Assembly (NCBI RefSeq): GCF_047496725.1
Contig: NC_132984.1
Span: forward strand, 3,483,001 to 3,547,000
Reading direction: 5' to 3'
DNA: 64,000 nucleotides
Origin: Anoplolepis gracilipes
Lineage: Eukaryota; Arthropoda; Insecta; Hymenoptera; Formicidae
Shown: one piece after another, positions 39,101-48,620 of the stretch
Layout: every line of letters begins with the position of its first letter
How positions within the stretch are numbered: the stretch's first letter is position 1
The notes under the pieces: generated by a model
What the model saw: the letters and a program-made list of their open reading frames with translations, nothing else
The model's database searches: none
Told to the model about the DNA's origin: nothing
Program-made: the position numbers and the translations under genes

Positions 39101-42100
39101 TTAATTAATTTTGTATTAAATTAATTTCTTTCTAATAAAAATACGCGCTGATGAGTACCTAACAAAAATGATGAAAGATAAACCAAGTTTTATTACTGAA
39201 TAAACAAGCGAGGGCCCCTATTTCCCGACAAAATAATAACATATTTTCAATATTTTTATGCAATAAGCTTTCTTGCGTATAATCAAATATCAGTAAAAAT
39301 AGCGAAAAATTTTTACCATAATTTTCGGTCCTCCGAAAATCAATATTCACTCTCTGCTCTATATCATATTTTACTAACAATCGATTATGTGCGCGATAAT
39401 GCATGAGCAACATAGGATTTTAAGAAGGTATAGACAAGATGATAGAATCTAATAGGATTCTGCGGTTTCTGTAGATTCCGCTAAAAGCCTCCAAACCAGC
39501 ATGGCTACTATTACATTATCTAACACATTATTATTATGTAATCAGCAAGTCTCGAAGGTAGATCAGTTTATATTTTATTTAGGTATCATACGACTCTACA
39601 TATTGAATATTATACATATATAAACGCAAAGATATACAATTAAGAAAATGTCTTTTTTTTTATTCGATGATAATGTAAGATATTATCTTAATAATTTTAT
39701 TTATGCAATTTTCCGTAACTCTCTTATAAATTTTTAAAAAATTTATTATTTACACACATAATCATTTTTATTCCTTTTTAATTTTAACATAATAGCCGAA
39801 AGGAGAACATAATTGCTCCGAATTCACGACAAAATATGAAGAGATCATATTCAATTTTTGGTTTTCAAAAAAAAAATATATTTTCTTAATTCACCATAAA
39901 CTTATTTTGTGAAAACTAATTATACGTACTATATATATTAAACAGTGTGGGCTCTCAGAACATTATCTGTAATTTAGTGATTTGTCATCGATTGCGTTAT
40001 TGTCACTATAAACGTGACCGGATCTGCGTGATCGGAAATGACCGCATTCTGGACGTGCTAAAATGGTGCATACGGACAGGATAATAGTGGAATTACTGGC
40101 AAGGAAACCCCAAAGGATGATGCTCGCCCGTATAATAGCGGAGGAGGTAACCGCAAGATCTGTTCTGACGTTCTCACGTTTCGCACAATAGGTATCACAA
40201 GATTTCATTCTTAAAAGATTTACGTACAATAAGTGACATTTATTCCGATTCAAAATAAAAATACAAAAGCGAGTCGAATCATAAAAATCAAGGATATCCG
40301 TAAAATACATTCTAATTTGACCTTTGTGATTTACTTTGCTGCAAATGTCAAAGGGTATTATTATTTATATAGAATATATTTTTATTAAAGAAAAAAACTT
40401 TATTTTTAAAGACATTTATTGCAGATTATTATTATTAATTATTATTAAAGATATTTATAAAATACTGAGTGAGCATGTATCGCGTCGAATAAGAAATTAA
40501 AGATGAAAAATACCATGGCACATTTTTATATAGAAAATTATGCACCTAATGTCCAATATAAAAAAAAAAAATTGTACATTATCTCTATGCAAAGCTATTA
40601 ACGTAATTACACATAAAATTGGAGCTTATTAAGAATAATATATGCGGAAAATATTTATTAAAGATTAATAATTTTGCAAGTTTGTCAAAGATTAAAGAGA
40701 GAAGAGGAGCGGACGAGACGATGAGCGAGGATAAAATCCTTAATTGAAACTGACATGGCGACGGCCGGTGTCAGATTGCAATTTCGTACGACGGGGCCAG
40801 TTAAACTCACGAGCCCGACATAATTACCGAAGTTACCAGCAGCTCGTGGAACATCGTCGTTGCCGGCGCGAGACAATGCCCGGATGCTCCCCTTACGACT
40901 TCCGAGTCATTCGTCTACCCCTCCCTATCCCCTTCCGTTTCACCCTCGTCCTACCCGCGAAAGATCGTACTGAAGCAATCTGGATTAATTTGGATGAAAT
41001 TTGAATGAAGGATTTCGAAACGAAAGTGGACTGCTCAGCATGAAGATTGACTTCGGGAAAATTATTTCGAGATAATCGGAATTCAATATTCCAGCAACAT
41101 TCACAAATTGAAGTAATGTTATTTTGTTACATTCACAAAATGATTGAAGCAAGCCAAATTTTAATAAATTTTAAAAATGTATAATAAAAAATTATATAAG
41201 GTAAAAATATATAATATAATTATATTATAATATTATATATTTTTAAAATTTATTAAAATTTATAATATACATATAATAATAAAATTTTATAGCTACAATA
41301 ATTATTCAACTTTCTTAAATAGACTCAAAATTATGGATTTTATTAGATTTACACAAATAGATCCTAGTGTATAATTATAATATCCTAGAAGAAAAAGAAG
41401 AGCTTTTTGACGTTTCTTGCATTTCCAAGACTGCGAAATGCTACTAGTTATTGAATGTACATTATCCACAAACGCAAAGAATCTTAAAATTTTTCTAACG
41501 CGATACACAACAATGAATTGTTCGAACTTGCCATGATCTTCGAAAGTATCCTGCTCTGTGTCCTCAATTCTCTTTTTACGTCTGGCAACGGTCGCTGAAT
41601 TCTTATTGATTATTTGTTGCGTTTTATTCTCGGTGCGCGACTATTCGACATTCAAAAGAACGGGGTTTTGAAACGCGAGTCCGCATTTGGCGGTGCAAAA
41701 GTCGAAAACTTCAAAAAAGCCACGGTAATCAGGTTAATGGAGTACCGCGAGTCGATTCATTTTATCCTTTTCCATATCTTTTATATCCGTGAAATCGATA
41801 TGTTTCAATGATAATTAAGATACCTTTTATAGAACCAAGACACTCTTTCAATGACGTAGTCATAGCTGTTATTGATCCGTTCAACGGGATGAGACACAAG
41901 ATGTATATACCGCGTGTCCTCATAATTGTGGATGCATATAATTTTTTCGCAAAAGATTCAACATTAATTATATTTTATCAGATTTAATATAATTTTCATT
42001 ATTGCTTAAATTTTTTGTCCTTAAAAACACAGGTTATCTATTGAAAAAATGCTCTTGTCTGTTTGTCTGCCATTTAAAAATAATAATAATAAATAACATT

Positions 42101-42489
42101 AAAAATAGTGTCTAATTAAAAAATATTTATGATAGACTGTGATGCCGGAAAAATTTATTCTAGATTTCACATGTAATTAATTTATCATTCAAGTTAGCAA
42201 TAAAAAAGATAAAATCAATTATTTATAATATTATTATTTACATTATATTTCAATTTATAATTCAAATATTTCAATTTATTTTTATTTATTTTGATGTTAT
42301 ATATAATATTTCAATTTTCTATATTTAGTAGTGCTTCCGCAGTATTTTATATGTAATTGTTATAATCAATAAATGTTAATAAAATGATTGCTAATTGAAT
42401 TGAAATAAACAAGTGTCGAAAATGGATTGAAATTGCTGGAAACGGAGAAACTTAACTATATTTATAATAAGAAATCGAGTTTTATATAA

Positions 42490-42520
<31 letters not shown>

Positions 42521-45500
42521 CTCTCAATATAAAATACATGTATTTAAGGTAAAGAATTAAAATTTGAGTTTTCGGATAAATAAGAACGACGGGGAAGAAA
42601 ATGCTGTTAAACCAAATCTCCTAGACGCCCCCATCGCTCTCGTAAATAATATTTATCCCTCAATTAAGGGGCTCTTCCATTCTAATTCGTGAGCTCTATT
42701 ATAACAGGCGCATTATTACCCGAGCATGTGCATATTGCGGAAACTATCCCATTCCTCTCCCTCTAATCTTCCTGTTACATGAGCAAGCTCTCAACGCACG
42801 CTACAGCTTTCGTCTGTTCTAAAGCTCGCCTTAATCAATGATTTTTTTTTCTCAGCAGCGATTACATGCACGATTTACATCGAAATTCATAACTACCGAA
42901 AGAAGTAGGTCCTTCGTTGCTTTGAAATTTAGTATACCGTATACTTTTCGAGGGGAAAAAAAAAATGTGAACACTTTAACATTTTTTAATCTTAAATTTT
43001 TATAATCGAGTTAAAGAAACTTTTACATCTTTTTTGATATACCTTATTTTGCAGTTTTGATAAATTTATTTACCCCTCAAGATCTTAAAGATCTAAATTA
43101 ATTTAATGCTCATTGATATGACGTGTAAGAGCAATATACTACGTCTTGTATAAATAATGTAAATAATTATAAGTCTTAATCTTAATACTGAAATATTTTA
43201 TACAAATGTCTGTACAAAAATGTTAACTGTTATAAATATTTTATTGAGTTTCTCAAATATTTCAAAGGTCCAAAAATTTCATTCACATATTAATATGCAA
43301 AATATGTATATCACGGAGATAAATAAGCAATTAATTTCACACTTAATAAATAATAAATTGAATAAGTGGCTTACCTCATGAATTGGTTTCGCTGTTGTTC
43401 GATGCCATATGCCTCTTCTTCCTCTCCTGTTTATCCTTTGCTGCTTCGTGGAACTTGACACTCGCTCACCAAAATACGATTAATTACGATCGCGCGCGCA
43501 AACTAATCAGCAGAATACATACAACAGTCGCGCGACACTTTGCATAGCATTCCGTTTAATTACATGCTACGCATATTTTATTACATGACGATCAAAGAAC
43601 AATGAGAAAGACTATCGATATTAAATATTTCGAAAATCATCAAGGCCATCGCAATATTTCTGTTAATGACAAATATGACATAATAGATGAATAAAATGTT
43701 CACGTGGCAGATCTCGACGAAATAAACCTCGCGATTACGCGTTAGATTAGGTTATATGTTTTTGACAAATTACAATAATATGCGAACACTGAATTTGCAA
43801 CGCGCTGTTAATAAGATGTAAGATCAAGATTTAAGATTATGTTACCTATAATTAAACGCGATTCCCACTCGGAGTCGATTAGTAACTGTGACGTTTTGTT
43901 ATTGATCGTAAAACGTATCGGTTTCACACTGATAATATCGCGAATCGAGAATTAATGACTGAATTTCATGACACGATAAACTGTCAGAAAATATATAATC
44001 GAAATTCAATATTGCAACATCAACACGGGACATTTTCAACGCGCGAAGTACACGTGTACTATGAATAAATTGATGCAGGTTAGGTTAGATGTCACGCCTT
44101 TCTGTCATTTCATGGCAAAGTTACTTTTAAAAAGTAATTATTCGTTACTTTTTTCGTTAATGTTAAAAACAAGATTAAAAATTAAATAAAAAATGTACCT
44201 TTGGTAATATATTTTATTTAAAAAATTAATAATTAAAATATTACTAAAATATCAATCAATTATTTTAAATTTGTAAAACCATAAATAATAAGGAAAAAAT
44301 TTTTAAACACTCAAAGTATAAATAAAAAAATTTTAGTTTGCATTAAATTTATAACTATAGTCAAATACACGATATATTTTTTGTATTCTCATAATTACAT
44401 ATTTACAAAGATGTTACCACGTGATAAATACGGACTTATATAAATATCTGTTGATAATTAAGGATTGAATACATGAAAATAGAAAATATATTATGTCATA
44501 AATAGGTTCCATATATAAAAAGCAACGATAAAAGTAACTGTTAAATTCGTTACTAAAAAATGTAAAAAAAAACAATCACGCGTTATTGTTGTTACATCCT
44601 AAGAACGAACGTCAAATACACTATCTATATGAATAATTAATCCCTTGTGCCCAATATTTATTGTAATAAAATACAAATGTGCATGAAATATATATAACCC
44701 TTTTGAAATAAATTAATTATTAATTTGATTCATAATTATTTATTTATTTTGTTAATTATTTATTAATGCATGCTTCAGATAGTTCACAGTTTTGGTTATT
44801 CGATTGCCGCGTGTTCTCAATTCGATAATGATTTGCAAATTACAACGAAATTAGTAAAAAATTCAAAATTCGACCGAAATATATTCCAAATATATTTAAA
44901 GAAACACTTTATAAAGTTTGTAAAGATTGTAATAAAAAGACAATTTATGATTTCATTTGAGCTGGTTCCTACGTAAAATGACCTACATACATAGATCGAA
45001 TATCATTATTATTGCTGTGGTATAAATAATATTACCTATGCACATATATAATAAATACTTGCGTAATTCTGTTTGAAACAATGATTATTATTGATCAAAG
45101 TAGACATATTAATTTGAACTAAAAATTAAATTAAGAAATAATAAATTGTTTCATACATTTACGGATAATGATTATTTCTTATAAATAAATTGGAATTCGA
45201 TTATATTTCGTATCTTGTGCTTTGAATTTTTCGCCAATTTTGATTACGAGATTTATTTGATAACCCATACAGCACGAATCTTTCAGTTATATTGTAGCAA
45301 TGTTGCAAAAATATTGTAGCAGCTACAATATTTTTGCAACATTGCTACAATATAACTGAAAGATTCGTGCTGTATGGGAAAAATCTGTTGTGTAAAAAAA
45401 AAAAACTGCGCATAGTTTGCGGATCCGTTATCTGTAATTTTAACAGTGTATATTTATACATCCGCTTGCGTCATAAAGAGTTAATCAATTGCGCGAACTT

Positions 45501-48500
45501 ATATAATCACGAGTTATAACAAATAATTGTGTTTCGAAGAGGATAATACGACGATGCAGCTCATACCACTACCTGCTAACTCGAGTCTCGTCGCTCGACT
45601 AATATTGGATCAGCATACTATCGATACAAGGATACGGTATGTAAACAAGAACGCGTTATCGTTATTACGTCCCAAGAACGAGCACCGAACTATACCGTAT
45701 ATAAACAATCAATTCTTTGATTAAAATATTTAATACAATCAAAATAAAAATGTATACACGGAATATCCTGTCTCTGGCTTTTCGAATTAATTATTACGAT
45801 AATAAACGCTTCAAGTATCTCACGGCTATATATTGTTTATCGGTAACAGAGGTAGGATTGTAACCATAATAATTTTCGAGAAAAATCGTAATTTTCCCAT
45901 TGTTCTCCGATCGTAATATAATAAAGTTTAACGTCGAGAGTGCCGAGCAAAGTACCGCGTGATTATTGTATTCTGCCGATTAATGCGCGTGCGATCATAA
46001 TTAACTGTATTTTCGCGAATAGTGTCGAGTACTTTGAAGCAGTAGAACAAAGAATAAACAAGAGAAGAAGAAGCCATTTGCAGTGGCATCGAACAGTAGA
46101 GTGATTCATAGGATGAGCTACTCTTATTCAATTTATTATTTTCTTCTTATTAAATATATTATTATTTGTGAATTTTGAAATTAATTGTTTATTCAGCTCT
46201 ATAATAGTAAAACAATTTGTATTACTCTGTATAACATGAAATATATATAATAATTTAATTTTTAATAAAGTTTAAATTTTATAAAAATTTTTAATAAAAT
46301 TATAATAATATTTTATTTTGTTCAGCACATTCTTTCTTTTATATATATATATATATATATATTTATAATTACATTTTAATTATATTTATATTTCTTTTAA
46401 AATATTTCAAAATTACATAAACATTTGTATGTATAATTATTCAAGTTATTTATGCAAAAAATTATATTTTTATTTCATAATAAAAATTTATCTCTCAAAA
46501 ATGTTGTAGTATCAAAAAAAAAAAAAAACGGAAAAATAAAGTACTTTGTGAAATCACTAACGTGATTTTTGGTTATACCTGTATAAATTTAAATTTGTAA
46601 TAAAAAATGCAACAATATAAACGCGTATTCTATATTGCTTATTTTTATAAATTGTTTCATGTCTAGACTCATATTTCTATTATTATTATATTAAATAAGT
46701 TTGAAAATACGATATATAATATTCAAGTTTAAAAAAATAAGAACATTATAGATAAATATATAATATCTCGTGTATATCAAAATGTGAATTAAACTAGCAG
46801 AAAGATAAAGAATTTTAAAATATGTATAATATTATTGACAATTGTTTTTATTGTAAAATTTTAATTTCGTTTTCTTTATTAATAACATTTCTATAATATT
46901 TCTATAAGAATAGAACTGTATCTCTTGAGCTGCGAGCAGTCGAACTCAATTTGCTGTCAAACATGCTCGCGTTGCAATATCCCGGATTAAACGCACTCAA
47001 ATAATAAATAAGCGTACTCACCATGAAGAAGTCTGCGTGGGTATCGGCGGAAGTGTCCCAGGCGGCAGAGATCTCCTCATCTGGCAGCAGGCTCTGCCGT
47101 TGGCGGACGTGTCTCCGCAACAGGCGGCCGGATTCGTGCACACGTGACGACCGACGCCGGCCGTCGTCGTGGGCGTCGCGGCGGCGGTGGCAGTGGCAAA
47201 TTCGACCGCGGATCCGCGCACCTTGGGCCTCAGCAATGGCGACGTGGCGAACGTCTCGCGCTGATTAGACGCCGTGCTGCTGGAGCTGCTGGATCCGGGG
47301 CTGCCGCCCAGCCGGCCCGTCGTCGCGTATGCGAATCCGCGGAACCGGAAATGCGTCTGGTAGGGATAACCGGCGGGCGGCGGTAGCCGGTAATGATGAT
47401 GAAAGCCAAGGTCGCGACGCATGTATGGATCACCTGGATCGCTCGCGGGCACGTATCGATCAGTCGGCGTGTGCGCCGCGGGTGGCATATACCTGTCCAC
47501 GTACCTGAACAAACGTAAGGGAAAAAGATTAACTTTCAGATTTCCGGTTGAACAGAAGTAAAATGTCGGAGAGAGAATTTAAAGGAATTTTAAGAAAAAA
47601 ATAAAAGATTTTTTGGGAGGTGGAAATAGGAAACTAAAGTCTTCGTTGTATTTATCCTTACCTGTCCGGGTAGAGCACTTCAGGAGGTGGCTGTGGTACG
47701 TATCGTTCAACGGGGGTATGCGCAGTCGGGGGTACGTAGCTGGTATTCGACGAGCCATACGTGCGGTCGGTGGAGGACGTCGCGACGACGGATGTGGCGC
47801 AGGAGATGGGCGTTATGCGGCCAGTGAATCTGTCCTTGGGCTTCGGCAGGGACAGATATTTGTCGGTGACGCTGCGCGCCGGCGAATAGCGATCAGCAGG
47901 AGCGTGAAAGCGCTCAGCTCCGGAAGTAGTTTGAAAACGATCGCCACTGCCGTTGGAGGCGAAGTATCGGTCTTGACCGAACTGGTGATCGTTCTGGCTG
48001 GCGACCGAGTAGCGGTCGTAGCCGCTTTGAACCGATTTCGAGACCAGGTATTTGTCGACGGTGCTCTTCGTGTTCTGATAACCGCCGCCACCGCCGCGGT
48101 GAACGTTCGACGACGCTTCGGGCGTCGGCGAAATTGACGCAAAACGCTCGTTGGAAGCCGAAGATTGGGTGCCGGTGGATGTCGTATAGGGTGAATGGTA
48201 CCTGGTGCCTGGGTATCGAGCAAAGAATTGATATTACTTGCGAAGCAGTCGTGGAATGAGGTTTGAAAAAAAGTATCGAGTCCCGATCGATATCCAATGA
48301 TAATATCTTTCAATTAAAGATATTTTGATATAAAAAAGAACACGTAAAATATTGAACATGAAAATTGCATCGAGATATGCATCGGTTATTTCTATTCAAA
48401 ACTTATCTATTTATTCTCTTGAGAGAAGAATGTTTCTTCAGGTAATGTTATTAAATCAAACTATTGAAACAAGAATTCTGTTGATGGAAAGTGTATCCTG

Positions 48501-48589
48501 ATTTAAACGTTAAATGGGAATATTTATAAAGTAAAAACATGAAGAGAAAACCGAGATTAAATGTCAAACCAGATATTTTAGTTTACATT

Positions 48590-48620
<31 letters not shown>

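Larger units (their letters stand above)
21908..47021 (-). other. iRhom intron 4 (25.1 kb)
   Basis: Bounded by gtgagt next to 47022 and by a poly-T/cag acceptor next to 21907. Nothing in it reads as a coding exon. It holds the palindromic element, a hAT relative, poly(A) runs (22265-22289, 26641-26664, 26884-26908, 37041-37064), (AT)n tracts, two GC-rich islands, the perfect palindrome at 45264 and several short frames I cannot assign (for example near 32727-33092 and 39963-40310). Confidence 0.85.

Noticed and set aside
47613..48137. A 174-codon plus-strand frame opposite iRhom exon 3
   Set aside because: It is antisense to a phase-consistent exon and crosses its splice donor; no family is recognised.
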